Assembly (NCBI RefSeq): GCF_904849725.1
Contig: NC_058524.1
Coordinates: forward strand, 29,761,001 to 29,825,000
Length of the DNA stretch: 64,000 nt
Origin: Hordeum vulgare subsp. vulgare
Lineage: Eukaryota; Streptophyta; Magnoliopsida; Poales; Poaceae
Reading direction: 5' to 3'
The translations under genes and the position numbers were made by a program. Position 1 is the stretch's first letter. Each line of letters begins with the position of its first letter. Below are positions 21,356 to 33,955 of the stretch, piece after piece. Under the pieces are notes generated by a model. That model had not been told where the DNA came from, did not search any database, and saw nothing but the letters and a program-made list of their open reading frames with translations.

Positions 21356-22907
21356 TGATACGTCTCCAACGTATCTATAATTTTTGATAGTTTCATGCTA
21401 TTATCTTGTCAAACTTTGGATGTTTTGCATGTCTTTTATATATTTTCTGGGACTAACTTATTAACTCAGTGCCAAGTGCCAGTTCCTGTTTTTTCCATGT
21501 TTTTGACCCCTTTCAGAGGAGATTTTGAAACGGAGTCCAAACGGAAGAAAATCCCCGAAAAGATTTTTTCTGGAACGGAAGAAGATCAGGAAGCTTGTGA
21601 GCCAAGGCAGGGGAGCCTCAGGGGCCCCACAAGCCCCCACCCCGCGGCCAGGGAGGGAGGTCGCGCCATCCAGGCTTGTGGGCCCCCTGGACGCCCTTTG
21701 CCCTGGGTCTTTCGCCTATATATTCCCATAAATTCCAGAAAAAATCAGGAGATCATCGCAATCACTTTTCCGCCGTCGCAAGCTTCTGTTTCCGCAAGAT
21801 CCCATCTGGGGCACGTCCTGGTGCCCTGCCGGAGGGGGGATTCGGACACGGAGGACTTCTCCATCAACACCATGACCTCTCCGATGATGCGTGAGTAGTT
21901 CACCATAGACCTACGGGTCCATAGCTAGTAACTAGATGGCTTCTTCTCTCTCTTGGATCTTCAATACAAAGTTCTCCATAATCTTCATGGAGATCTATCC
22001 GATTTAATCTTCTTTTGCGGTGTGTTTGTCGAGATCCGATGAATTGTGGATTTATGGTCAGATTATCTATGAATCTTATTTGAGTTTCTTCTGATCTCTC
22101 TTATGCATGATTTCATATCCTCGTAATTCTCTTCGAGTTGTGGGTTTTGTCTGGCCAACTAGATCTATGATTCTTGCAATGGGAGAAATGCTTGGTTTTG
22201 GGTTCATACCGTGCGGTGACCTCACCCAGTGACAGAAGGGGTAGCGAGGCACGCATCGTGTTGTTGCCATCAAGGGTAAAAAGACGGAGTTTTCATCATT
22301 GATTTGAGATTATCCCTCTACATCATGTCATCTTGCTTAAAGCGTTACTCTGTTCGTCATGAACTCAATACACTAGATGCATGCTGGATAGCGGTCGATG
22401 TGTCGAGTAATAGTAGTAGATGCAGAAAGTATCGGTCTACTTGTCTCGGACGTGATGCCTATATGTATGATCATTGCCTTAGATATCGTCATGACTTTGC
22501 GTGGTTCTATCAATTGCTCGACAGTAATTTATTCACCCACCGTGATACTTGCTATTTTGAGAGAAGCCTCTAGTGAACACTATGGCCCCCAGGGTCTACT
22601 CCACACCGTATTTTCAGCCTTACACTTTTTACTTCGTTACACTTTCTGCCTTCAGATCTCACTTTGCAAACAATCTTGAAGGGATTGACAACCCCTTTGA
22701 AGCGTTGGGTGCAAGCTTGTTTGTGTTTGCGCAGGTACTCTGGACTTGACGAGACCCTCCTTCTGGATCGATACCTTGGTTCTCAAACTGAGGGAAATAC
22801 TTACTGCTCCTGTGCTGCATCACCCTTTCCTCTTCAAGGGAAAAACCAATGCAAGTCCAGCCTCTGTCAACGTGTCAATTTCTGGCGCTGTTGTCTGTGG
22901 GATAGCA
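21356..22907 (+). repeat. Gypsy1 left LTR
   Basis: 1552 bp, TGATACG...ATAGCA. A TATA box (CTATATATTCC, 21716-21725) follows a GC-rich stretch and would drive the genomic RNA. The open frame across its first 500 bp is an artefact and carries no gene. Confidence 0.9.
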
Positions 22908-22917
22908 GAAGAATTTT

Positions 22918-22935
22918 TGGCGCCGTTGCTGGGGA
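22918..22935 (+). other. Gypsy1 primer-binding site (tRNA-Asp type)
   Basis: TGGCGCCGTTGCTGGGGA, ten bases after the LTR end, matches the complement of the plant tRNA-Asp 3' end with one mismatch. Gypsy2 has the corresponding site at 47432. Confidence 0.8.
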
Positions 22936-23127
22936 GGAAGATCAAGTCAAGAACTCATCCAAGTAGGTGTCGCAAACTCATCTCTTGCATTTACTTTGTT
23001 TGCCAATTGGCTCTCGTTTTCCTCTCCCCCACTTCACCAATTTGCCTTTTTCGTTCGCCTTTTCGTTCGCCCTTTTTCTCGCCTCCTCTTTGTTTTCTTG
23101 TGTGCTTGCTTGCTTGCTGAAGTCACC

Positions 23128-24551
23128 ATGAACGAAAACACCAAACTTTCTGACTTCTCGAATACTAATAAGAATGATTTTATAAGTACTCTCATTGCTC
23201 CCGCCACTAGTGCAGAGTCATACGAAATCAATGCCGCTTTGCTGAATCTTGTTACGAAAGAGCAATCCTATGGCCTTCCTAGTGAAGATGTCGCATCCCA
23301 TCTCAATACCTTCATTGAGCTTTGCGATATGCAAAATAAAAAAGATGTGGATAATGACGTGATTAAATTGAAGCTTTTTCCTTTCTCGTTGCGATATCGC
23401 GCAAAAACTTGGTTTTCTTCTTTGTCCAAAAATAGTGTCGATTCTTGGGATAAGTGCATAGATGCTTATATATCCAAGTATTTTCCGCCGGCTAAGATCA
23501 TCTCTCTCCGTAATGATATCATGAATTTCAAGCAACTTGATCATGAGCATGTTGCACAAGCTTGGGAGAGAATGAAATTAATGATTAGAAATTGTCCCGC
23601 TCATGGCTTGAGTCTTTGGATGATTATTCAAATCTTTTACGCTGGCTTGAATTTCGCTTCTAGAAATATCTTGGACTCTGCCTCAGGTGGAACGTTCATG
23701 GAAATCACGTTAGGGGAAGCCACAAATCTCTTAGACAACATCATGACAAACTACTCTCAATGGCACACTGAAAGGTCACCTACTAGTAAGAAGGTACACG
23801 CTATAGAAGAAATTAACTCGTTGAGTGCTAAGATGGATGAGTTAATGAATTTGGTTGCTAGCAGAAGTGCTCCTTTGGATCCTAATGATATGCCTTTCTC
23901 TTCTTTGATTGAGAGTAGCAACGCTAGCTTGGACGTTAATTTTGTTGGTAGGAATAACTTTGGCAACAACAATGCATGTAGAGGAAACTATGTTCCTAGG
24001 CCTTTTCCTAGTAACTCCTCTAATAACTTTGGCAACTCGTACAACAATACTCATGGAAATTACAATAGATTACCCTCTGATCTAGAGAGTAATATCAAAG
24101 AGTTCATCAACTCTCAAAAGATTTTCAATGCGTCCACAGAGGAAAAACTACTCAAAATTGACGATTTGGCTAAGAGCGTGGATAGAATTTCTTGTGATGT
24201 TGATGTTTTGAAAGTTAGATGTGCTCCTCCCAAAATCAACATGGATAAAACTTTGAAAGCTATGCGTGTTTCCATGATTGAGAGCCAAGAAAGAACCGCC
24301 CAAATTCGTGCTAGACATGAATGGCTTAAAAAGGCGTGTTCTCGTGATGAGAATCATGGAGATCTTAAAGTGCTTGGTGTGACTCCCATTGAATCTTTGT
24401 TTTCTTGTGTCAAACCTAATGATTATGGGGCTGGATATGAATCCACTTTGGTTGAAAAGTTCCCCAATGATTCGGAGTCCATCTATCTTGATGCTAAAAG
24501 CATTAAAAGTGGAGTAGAAGACGTTAAAACTTTGACTAGTAATGAAATTAC
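23128..24551 (+). pseudogene. Gypsy1 gag, 5' part, cut by copia insertion
   Basis: The frame starts at ATG 23128 (MNENTKLSDFSNTN) and is open for 473 codons to the copia insertion. The retrotransposon gag core lies at about residues 60-195, including LFPFSLRYRAKTWF, YISKYFPPAKI and AWERMKLMI. An Asn-rich linker (RNNFGNNN) and a coiled stretch (SNIKEFINSQKIF) follow. The protein would form the virus-like particle. After removing the copia element and one ATTAC copy, the frame continues exactly at 33304 into the protease. The start matches that of Gypsy2. Confidence 0.85.
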
Positions 24552-26313
24552 TGTTGGAAATATGCCCTAGAGGCAATAATAAAATGGTTATTATCATATT
24601 TCCTTGTTCATGATAATCGTCTATTGTTCATGCTATAATTGTATTAACAGGAAACAGTAATACATGTGTGAATAAATAGATCACAGTGTGTCCCTAGCAA
24701 GCCTCTAGTTGGCTAGCTCGTTAGTCAATAGATGATCATGGTTTCCTGATCATGGGCATTAGATGTCATTGATGATGGGATCACATAATTGGGAGAATGA
24801 TGTGATGGACAAGACCCAATCCTAAGCATAGCACTAGATCGTATTGTTCGTATGCTAAAGCTTTTCTAATGTCAAGTATCTTTTCCTTCGACCGTGAGAT
24901 TGTGCAACTCCCGGATACCGTAGGAGTGCTTTGGGTGTATCAAACGTCACAAGTAACTCGGTGACTATAAAGGTGCACTACGGGTACCTCCGAAAGTGTC
25001 TGTTGGGTTGGTACGAATTGAGATCGGGATTTGTCACTCCGTATGACGGAGAGGTATCTCTGGGCCCACTCGGTAGAACATCATCATGAGCTCAATGTGA
25101 CTAAGGAGTTAGTCACACGATGACGTGCTATGGAAAGAGTAAAGAGACTTACCGGTAACGAGATTGAACAAGGTATAGGTATACCGACGATCGAATCTCG
25201 GGCAAGTTCTATACCGACAGACAAAGGGAATCGTATACGGGATTGATTGAATCCTTGACATCGTGGTTCATCCGATGAGATCATTGTGGATCAAGTGGGA
25301 GCCACCATGGGTATCCAGACCCCGCTGATGGTTATTGGCCAGAGAGGTGTCTCGGTCATGTCTGCCTGTCTCCCGAACCCGTAGGGTCTATACACTTAAG
25401 GTTCGATGACGCTAGGGTTATAGGGAATTGTTATACGAGGTTGCCGAAAGTTGTTCGGAGTCCCGGATGAGATCCCGGACGTCACGAGGAGCTCCAGAAT
25501 GGTCCGGAGGTAAAGATTGATATATAGGACGGATGGTTTCGGATACCGGAAGTGTTTCGGGCATCACCGGTAACGTACCGGGACCACCGGGACCACCGAA
25601 GGTGGCCCCGGGGGACCACCGAAGGGGGGCAACGACCCCGGGAGGTAAGGTGGGCCAAGTGGGGGTGGGAACCAGCCCCTAGGTGGGCTGGTGCGCCTCC
25701 CCACTCAGCCCAATGCGCAGGGGAGAGAAAAGGGGGCAAACCCTAAGCCAGGTGGGCCTAAGGCCCACCAGGTGGTGCGCCACCCCCTCCTCCCCCTTCT
25801 GGCCGCCGCACCTCCCATCTGGGGGGGGGGCTGCCGCACCCCCTAGGGTGGGAACCCTAGGGGTGGCACCCCCTCTCCCCTCCCCCTATATATATCGGGC
25901 ACTTTTGGCCATTGGGAGATAGACTTTTCCCTCTCCCTCGACGCAACCCTGCTCTTCTTTCTCCTCCTATCTGCCGGTGCTTGGCGAAGCCTTGCTGGGA
26001 GACCTCGTCTCTCCATCGACACCACGCCGTCGTGCTGCTGGAGTTCTTCCCCAACCTCTCCCTCCTCCTTGCTGGATCAAGGTGCGGGAGACGTCACAGG
26101 GCTGCACGTGTGTTGAACGCGGAGGTGCCGTAGTTCGGCACTAGATCGGAATCGCTGCGAGTACGACTCCATCAACCGCATTCTAGCAACGCTTCCGCTT
26201 AGCGATCTTCAAAGGTATGAAGATGCTCCTACCCCTCTCTCGTTGCTGGTCTCTCCATAGGAAGATCTGAATATGCGTAGGAAAATTTTGAATTTATGCT
26301 ACGTTACCCAACA
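24552..26313 (+). repeat. Copia left LTR
   Basis: 1762 bp. A TATA box lies in CCCCTATATATATCGGG near 25885-25900, after a C-rich segment. It is about 40 bp longer than the right LTR, mainly because of a segment near 25840-25876 missing from the other copy. Confidence 0.95.
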
Positions 26314-26314
26314 G

Positions 26315-26330
26315 TGGCATCCGAGCCAGG
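26315..26330 (+). other. Copia primer-binding site
   Basis: TGGCATCCGAGCCAGG starts one base after the LTR. It resembles the initiator-Met tRNA site TGGTATCAGAGC used by copia elements, with two changes. Confidence 0.75.
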
Positions 26331-27565
26331 TTTTCTATGCGTAGATTCTATGCACGAGTAGAACACAAAAGTTGTGGGCGATGATTTGTCAATTTGCTTG
26401 CCGCTACTAGTCTTATTCTTTTCCGGCGGTATTGTGGGATGAAGTGGCCCGGACCGACTTTACACGTACGCTTACGTGAGACTGGTTCCACCGACAGACA
26501 TGCACACTGTGCATAAAGGTGGCTAGCGGGTGTCTGTCTCTCCTACTCTAGTCGGAATGGATTTGATGAAAAGGGTCCTTATGAAGGGTAAATAGCTTTG
26601 GCATATCATCGTTGTGGCTGTCACGTAGGTAAGAAGGCGTTCTTGCTAGAAACCCAAATCAGCCACGTAAAACTTGCAACAACAATTAGAGGACGTCTAA
26701 CTTGTTTTTGCAGGGTTTGACATGTGATGTGATATGGCCAAAGTTGTGATGTTGCATGTATGATGTATGAGATGATCATGTTATTGTAATAGGTTTCACG
26801 ACTTGCATGTCGATGAGTATGACAACCGGCAGGAGCCATAGGAGTTGTCTTAATTTATTATATGAGATGCAACGCCATGTGCTTACTACTTTTACTTCAT
26901 TGCTAACGGTTAGCTATAGTAGTAGTGATAGTAGTAGTTGGCGTGACGACTTCACGGAGACACGATGATGGAGATCATGGTGTCACGCCGGTGACGATGA
27001 TGATCATGCGATGCCTGAAGATGGAGATCGAAAGGGCGAAGATGATAATGGCCATATCATGTAACTATATGATTGCATTGTGATGTTTATCATGTTTTAC
27101 ATCTTATTGCTTAGAACGACGGTAGCATAATAGGATGATCCCTCTTAAAATTTCGAGAACGTATTCCCCTAAGTGTGCACCATTGCGAAGGTTCGTTGTC
27201 TCGAAGCACCACGTGATGATCGGGTGTGATAGAACGTTCGCATACAACGGGTGTAAGCCAGATTTACACACGCGAAACACCTAGGTTGTCTCGACGAGCT
27301 TAGCATGTATAGACATTGACCCCGAATACAAGAGACCGAAAGGTCGAACATGAGTCGTATGGTTGAATACGATCAGCATGGAGTTGCTCACCATGGTGAC
27401 TAGTCTGTCTCACGTGATGATCGGACACGGGTTAGTCAACATGGATCATGTATCACTTAGATGACTAGAGGGATGTCGATTTAAGTGGGAGTTCATACTT
27501 AATTTGATTAAATGAACTTAATTGTCATGAACTTAGTCTAAAAGTTGTCTTTATAAATATTGTAG
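26331..27565. other. Copia untranslated leader
   Basis: About 1.2 kb between the primer site and the gag start, as is usual for this lineage. Dimerisation and packaging signals are expected here, but none can be identified by eye. Confidence 0.6.
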
Positions 27566-30500
27566 ATGGCCAACGTCAACCTCAATTTCAACGCATTCCT
27601 GGAGAAAAACAAGCTGAAAGATGATGGTAGCAACTATGCGGACTGGGTGCAACTTGAAGCTCATCCTTGAAGCAGCTAAAAAGGCTTATGTACTTGATGC
27701 GCCGCTAGGTGACCCTCCCGCTCCCGCAGCAGCCCAGGACATTCTGAACGTCTGGCAAACGCGGAGTGATGACTACTCTCTGGTCAGGTGTGGCATGTTA
27801 TACAGTTTAGAAACGGGGCTCCAAAGGCGTTTTGAGCAACACGAGGCATATGAGATGTTCCAGGAGTTGAAGCTAGTTTTTCAAGCTCATGCCCGTGTCG
27901 AGAGATATGAAGTCTCCGACAAGTTCTTTAGCTGTAAGATGGAGGAGAACAGTTCTGTCAGTGAGCACATACTCAAAATGTCTGGGTTACACGGTCGTCT
28001 GACTTCACTTGGAGTCGAACTTCCGGATGATGCTATAATTGACAGAATCCTCCAGTCTCTCCCACCAAGCTACAAAGGCTTTGTGCTTAACTACAACATG
28101 CAAGGGATGGAGAAGACCATTCCCGAGTTGTACTCGATGCTCAAGTCTGCAGAAGTAGAAATCAAGAAAGAGCATCAAGTGTTGATGATCAACAAGACCA
28201 CTAGTTTCAAGAAAGGCAAGGGTAATAAGAACTTCAAGAAAGACGGCAAAGCTGTTGCCACGCCCGGTAAGCCAGATGTCGGGAAGAAGAAAAAGAATGG
28301 ACCCAAACCTGAGACTGAGTGCTTCTATTGCACGGGAAAAGGTCACTGGAAGCGGAACTGCCCCAAATACTTAGCGGACAAGAAGGCCGGCAACGTTAAA
28401 GGTATATGTGATATACATGTTATTGATGTGTACCTTACCAGCGCTCGTAGTAGCTCCTGGGTATTTGATACCGGTGCTGTTGCTCACATTTGCAACTCAA
28501 AGCAGGAACTGCGGAATAAGCGGAGACTGACCAAGGACGAGGTGACGATGCGCGTCGGGAATGGTTCAAAGGTCGATGTGATCGCCGTCGGCACGCTACC
28601 TCTACATCTACCGTCGGGATTAGTTTTAAACCTTAATAATTGTTATTTAGTGCCAGCTTTAAGCATGAACATTGTATCAGGGTCTTGCTTAATGCGAGAC
28701 GGCTACTCATTTAAGTCAGAGAATAATGGTTGTTCTATTTATATGAGTGATATGTTTTATGGTCATGCTCCGCTGGTGAATGGTTTATTCTTGATGAATA
28801 TCGATCGTGATGTTACACATATTCATAGAGTGAGTACCAAAAGATGTAAAGTTGATAATGATAGTCCCACATACTTGTGGCACTGCGCCTTGGTCATATC
28901 GGCGTTAAGCGCATGAAGAAGCTCCATACTGATGGAATATTAGAGTCTCTTGATTTTGAATCATTTGACACATGCGAACCGTGCCTCATGGGCAGGATGA
29001 CTAAGACTCCATTCTCAGGAATAATGGAGAGAGCAACCGACTTATTGGAAATAATACATACTCATGTGTGTGGTCCAATGAACGTTGAAGATCGCGGTGG
29101 TTATCGTTATGTTCTCACTCTCACCGATGATTTGAGTAGGTATGGGTATATCTACTTGATGAAGCACAAATCTGAGACATTTGAAAAGTTCAAGGAATTT
29201 CTGAGTGAGGTTGAGAATCAACGTGACAGAAAAATTAAATGTCTACGATCTAATCGTGGAGGAGAATATTTGAGTCACGAGTTTGGCACACACCTAAGGA
29301 AGTGTGGAATCGTTTCACAACTGATGCCGCCTGGCACACCGCAACGCAACGGAGTGTCTGAACGTCGTAATCGCACTTTATTAGATATGGTACAATCTAT
29401 GATGTCTCTTACCGACTTACCGCTATCATTTTGGGGATACGCATTAGAAACTGCAACATTCACTTTAAATAGGGCACCGTCTAAATCCGTTGAGATGACA
29501 CCGTATGAACTATGGTTTGGCAAGAAACCTAAGTTGTCGTTTCTTAAAGTTTGGGGCTGCGATGCTTATGTGAAGAAACTTCAACCAGAAAAGCTCGAAC
29601 CCAAAGCGGAGAAATGCGTATTCATAGGATACCTAAGGAAACTATTGGGTATACCTTCTATCTTAGATCCGAAGGTAAAACCTTTGTTGCCAACAACGGA
29701 TCCTTTCTAGAGAAAGGTTTCTCTCGAAAGAAGTAAGTGGGAGGAAGGTAGAACTTGATGAGGTAATTGCACCCCCTCTTGAACAGGATAGTAGCGCAGC
29801 GCGGGAAGTTGTTCCTGTGGCGCCTACACCGACTGAAGAGGAAGTTAATGATGATGATCATGAAGCTTCGGATCAAGTTACTACTGAACCGCGAAGGTCC
29901 ACAAGGGCACGCTCCGCACTAGAGTGGTACGGCAACCCTGTGATGGAAATCATGTTGTTAGACAACGGTGAACCTTCAAACTATGAAGAAGCGATGGCGG
30001 GCCCGGATTCCAACAAATGGCTTGAGGCTATGAAATCCGAGATAGGATCCATGTATGAGAACAAAGTATGGATTTTGGTGGACTGGCCTGATGACCGGCG
30101 AGCCATAGAAAATAAATGGATCTTCAAGAAGAAGACTCATGCAAACGGTAATGTAACCGTTTACAAAGCTCGACTTGTCGCAAAGGGTTTTCGACAAATT
30201 CAAGGAGTTGACTACGAAGAGACTTTCTCTCCCGTAGCGAAGCTGAAATCAGTCCGAATCATGTTAGCAATTGCCGCCTTTTATGATTATGAAATTTGGC
30301 AAATGGACGTCAAAACCGTGTTCCTTCACGGGAACCTTCAGGAAGAGTTGTATATGATGCAACCAGAAGGTTTTGTCGACCCTAAGGGTGCTAACAAAGT
30401 GTGCAAGCTCCAGTGCTCCATCTATGGGATGGTGCAAGCATCTCGGAGTTGGAACATTCGCTTTAATGAGGTGATTAAAGCGTTTGGGTTCATACAGGTT

Positions 30501-31544
30501 TACGGAGAAGCCTGTCTGTACAAGAAAGTGAGTGGGAGCTCTGTAGCTTTCCTCATACTGTATGTGGATGACATATTATTGATGGGGAATAATATAGAGA
30601 TGTTGGAGAGCATAAAGGCCTATTTGAAAAAGAGTTTTTTAATGAAGGACCTTGGAGAAGCTGCATACATATTAGGCATCAAGATCTATAGAGATAGATC
30701 AAGACGCCTCATAGGTCTTTCGCAAAGTACATACCTTGACAAGATATTGAAGAAGTTAAATATGGAAAACTCAAAGAAAAGGTTCTTGCCAGTTTTGCAA
30801 GGTATGAGATTGAGTAAGACTCAGTCGCCGACCACGGCAGCAGATAGAGAGAAGATGAGTTCTGTCCCCTACGCTTCAGCCGTGGGCTCTATAATGTATG
30901 CCATGCTGTGTACGAGACCTGATATAAACCTTGCCATAAGTTTGGTAGGGAGGTACCAAAGTGATCCAGGTATGGAATACTGGACAGCGGTCAATAATAT
31001 CCTAAAGTACCTGAAAAGGACTAAGGAAATGTTTCTCGTTTATGGAGGTGACGAAGAGCTCGTCGTAAAGGGTTACGTCGACGCTAGCTTCGACACAGAT
31101 CCGGATGACTCTAAGTCACAGACCGGATACGTATATGTGTTGAATGGTGGGGTAGTGAGCTGGTGCAGCAGCAAGCAAGAAGTCGTGGCAGCATCTACAT
31201 GTGAAGCGGAGTACATAGCTGCTTCAGAAGCGGCTCATGAAGGAATTTGGATGAAGGAGATCATCACCGACCTTGGAGTGGTTCCAAGCGCGTCGGGTCC
31301 AATGACACTCTTCTGTGATAACACTGGGGCCATTGCCATAGCCAAGGAGCCCAGGTTTCACCGGAAGACGAAGCACATCAAACGCCGCTACAACTCCATC
31401 CAGGACCATGTCCAGAGTGGAGTGATAGATATTTTTAAAGTACACACGGATCTGAATATTGCAGACCCGTTGACTAAACCTCTTCCACGAGCAAAACATG
31501 ATCAACACCACAATGCTATGGGTGTTCGATACATCACAATGTAA
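27566..31544 (+). pseudogene. Copia gag-pol polyprotein, four frameshifts
   Basis: Starts at ATG 27566 (MANVNLNFNAFLEKNK). Gag is followed by a CCHC zinc knuckle (CFYCTGKGHWKRNC, near 28320). The protease has WVFDTGAVAHICNS near 28460. The integrase zinc region and core follow (28880-29700), including the conserved TPQRNGVSERRNRTLLDM. Reverse transcriptase has LYVDDILL at about 30558-30580, and RNase H lies near 31070-31500, ending in KPLPRAKHDQHH. The frame changes near 27650 (two bases lost after DW), 28888, 29632 and 29725. The last frame, from about 29725 to 31544, is continuous and covers RT and RNase H. The C-terminus is intact. Confidence 0.93.
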
Positions 31545-31562
31545 CTAGATTATTGACTCTAG

Positions 31563-31576
31563 TGCAAGTGGGAGAC
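31563..31576 (+). other. Copia polypurine tract
   Basis: TGCAAGTGGGAGAC lies directly before the right LTR and would prime plus-strand DNA synthesis. Confidence 0.7.
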
Positions 31577-33298
31577 TGTTGGAAATATGCCCTAGAGGCA
31601 ATTAAAATGGTTATTATCTTATTTCCTTGTTCATGATAATCGTCTATTGTTCATGCTATAATTGTATTAACAGGAAAGAGTAATACATGTGTGACTAAAT
31701 AGATCATAGTGTGTCCCTAGCAAGCCTCTAGTTGGCTAGCTCGTTAGTCAATAGATGATCATGGTTTCCTGATCATGGGCATTAGATGTCATTGATGACG
31801 GGATCACATCATTGGGAGAATGATGTGATGGACAAGACCCAATCCTAAGCATAGCACTAGATCGTATTGTTCGTATGCTAAAGCTTTTCTAATGTCAAGT
31901 ATCTTTTCCTTCGACCGTGAGATTGTGCAACTCCCGGATACCGTAGGAGTGCTTTGTGTGTATCAAACGTCACAACGTAACTGGGTGACTATAAAGGTGC
32001 ACTACGGGTACCTCCGAAAGTGTCTGTTGGGTTGGTACGAATCGAGATCGGGATTTGTCACTCCGTGTGACGGAGAGGTATATCTGGGCCCACCCGGTAG
32101 AACATTATCATGAGCTAAATGTGACTAAGGAGTTAGTCACACGATGACGTGCTACGGAACGAGTAAAGAGACTTACCGGTAACGAGATTGAACAAGGTAT
32201 AGGTATACCGACGATCGAATCTCGGGCAAGTTCTATACCGACAGACAAAGGGAATCGTATACGGGATTGATTGAATCCTTGACATTGTGGTTCATCCGAT
32301 GAGATCATCGTGGAGCAAGTGGGAGCCACCATGGGTATCCAGACCCCGCTGGTGGTTATTGGCCAGAGAGGTGTCTCGGTCATGTCTGCATGTCTCCCGA
32401 ACCCGTATGGTCTACACACATAAGGTTCGATGACGCTAGGGTTATAGGGAATTGTTATACGAGGTTGCGGAAAGTTATTCGAAGTCCCGGATGAGATCCC
32501 GGACGTCACGAGGAGCTCCGGAATGGTCCGGAGGTAAAGATTGATATATAGGACGGATGGTTTCGGATACCGGAAGTGTTTCAGGCATCACCGGTAACGT
32601 ACCGGGACCACCGGGACCACCGGAGGTGGCCCCGGGGGAGCACCGAAGGGGGGCAACGACCCCGGGAGGTAAGGTGGGCCAAGTGGGGGTGGGAACCAGC
32701 CCCTAGGTGGGCTGGTGCGCCTCCCCACTCAGCCCAATGCGCAGGGGAGAGAAAAGGGGGGGCAAACCCTAAGCCAGGTGGGCCTAAGGCCCACCAGGTG
32801 GCGCGCCACCCCCTCCTCCCCCTTCTGTCCGCCGTACCTCCCATCTGGGGGGGCTGCCGCACCCCTCCCCCTATATATATCGGGCACTTTTGGCCATTGG
32901 GAGATAGACTTTTCCCTCTTCCTCGGCGCAGCCCTGCTTTTCTTTCTCCTCCTCTCTGCCGATGCTTGGCGAAGCCCTGCCGAGAGACCTCGTCTCTCCA
33001 TCGACACCACGCCGTCGTGCTGCTAGAGTTCTTCCCCAACCTCTCCCTCCTCCTTACTGGATCAAGGTGCGGGAGACGTCACCGGGCTGCACGTGTGTTG
33101 AACGCGGAGGTGCCGTAGTTCGGCACTAGATCGGAATCGCTGCGAGTACGACTCCATCAACCGCGTTCTAGCAACGCTTCCGCTTAGCGATCTTCAAAGG
33201 TATGAAGATGCTCCTACCCCTCTCTCGTTGCTGGTCTCTCCATAGGAAGATATGAATATGCGTAGGAAAATTTTGAATTTATGCTACGTTACCCAACA
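31577..33298 (+). repeat. Copia right LTR
   Basis: 1722 bp, the same ends as the left LTR, TATA box at 32871-32880. It differs by scattered substitutions and by the missing segment upstream of the TATA box. Confidence 0.95.
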
Positions 33299-33303
33299 AT
33301 TAC

Positions 33304-33955
33304 TACCGTGGATTTTAAGGAATTCAATTATGATAGTTGCTCCTTGATTGAATGCATTTCTTTGATTCAAGCCATGTTGAACTCTCCACATGCTTATAGC
33401 CAAAACAAAGCCTTTACCGATCATATCGTCGAAGCTATGATAAAATCTCTTGACGAGAAACTTGAATTGGAAGTCTCTATCCCTAGAAAGCTTCATGATG
33501 AGTGGGAACCTACCATCAAAATCAAAATCTAAAACTATGAGTGCAATGCTTTGTGTGATTTGGGTGCTAGTGTTTCTGCGATTCCAAAGTCTTTATGTGA
33601 TGTTCTGGGTTTTTATGAGATTGAAGAGTGTTCTCTTAATTTGCATCTTGCTGATTCTATGGTCAAGAAACCCATGAGAAGGATCAATGATGTTCTTATT
33701 ATTGCAAATAGGAACTATGTATCCATGGATTTCATTGTGCTTGACATTGATTGCAATCCTACATGCCCCATTATTCTTGGTAGACCTTTCCTAAGGACTA
33801 TCGGTGCTATCATCGATATGAAGGAAGGGAATATTAGATTTCAATTTCCTTTAAGGAAGGGCATGGAACACTTTCCTAGAAAGAAAATAAGATTGCCTTA
33901 TGAATCCATGATGAGGACCACTTATAGTTTGAGCACCAAAGACGACGATACGTGA
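33304..33955 (+). pseudogene. Gypsy1 gag-protease, 3' part
   Basis: Continues the gag frame in phase after the copia insertion. It encodes FNYDSCSLIECISL, then CNALCDLGASVSAIP. That is the D-x-G-A-S active-site region of a retroviral-type aspartic protease, followed by CPIILGRPFLRTIGA, the second conserved protease segment. A TAA at 33530-33532 replaces a Lys codon that Gypsy2 keeps. The frame ends at TGA 33953-33955. No reverse transcriptase follows. Confidence 0.85.

Larger units (their letters stand above)
24552..33298 (+). mobile_element. Full-length copia retrotransposon, BARE1/WIS-2/Angela lineage
   Basis: 8747 bp, bounded by ATTAC target duplications (24547-24551 and 33299-33303). The LTRs start TGTTGGAAATATGCCC and end TTACCCAACA, the signature of this dominant Triticeae copia lineage. 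The primer site follows the left LTR and a purine tract precedes the right one. One gag-pol frame is present in the usual copia order (gag, protease, integrase, reverse transcriptase, RNase H), broken by frameshifts. It inserted in the gag gene of Gypsy1 and is therefore younger than it. Confidence 0.95.

Noticed and set aside
21395..21898. 167-codon open frame in the gypsy LTR
   Set aside because: It lies across the LTR promoter and is shortened in the other LTR copies (38545-38772); no domain.
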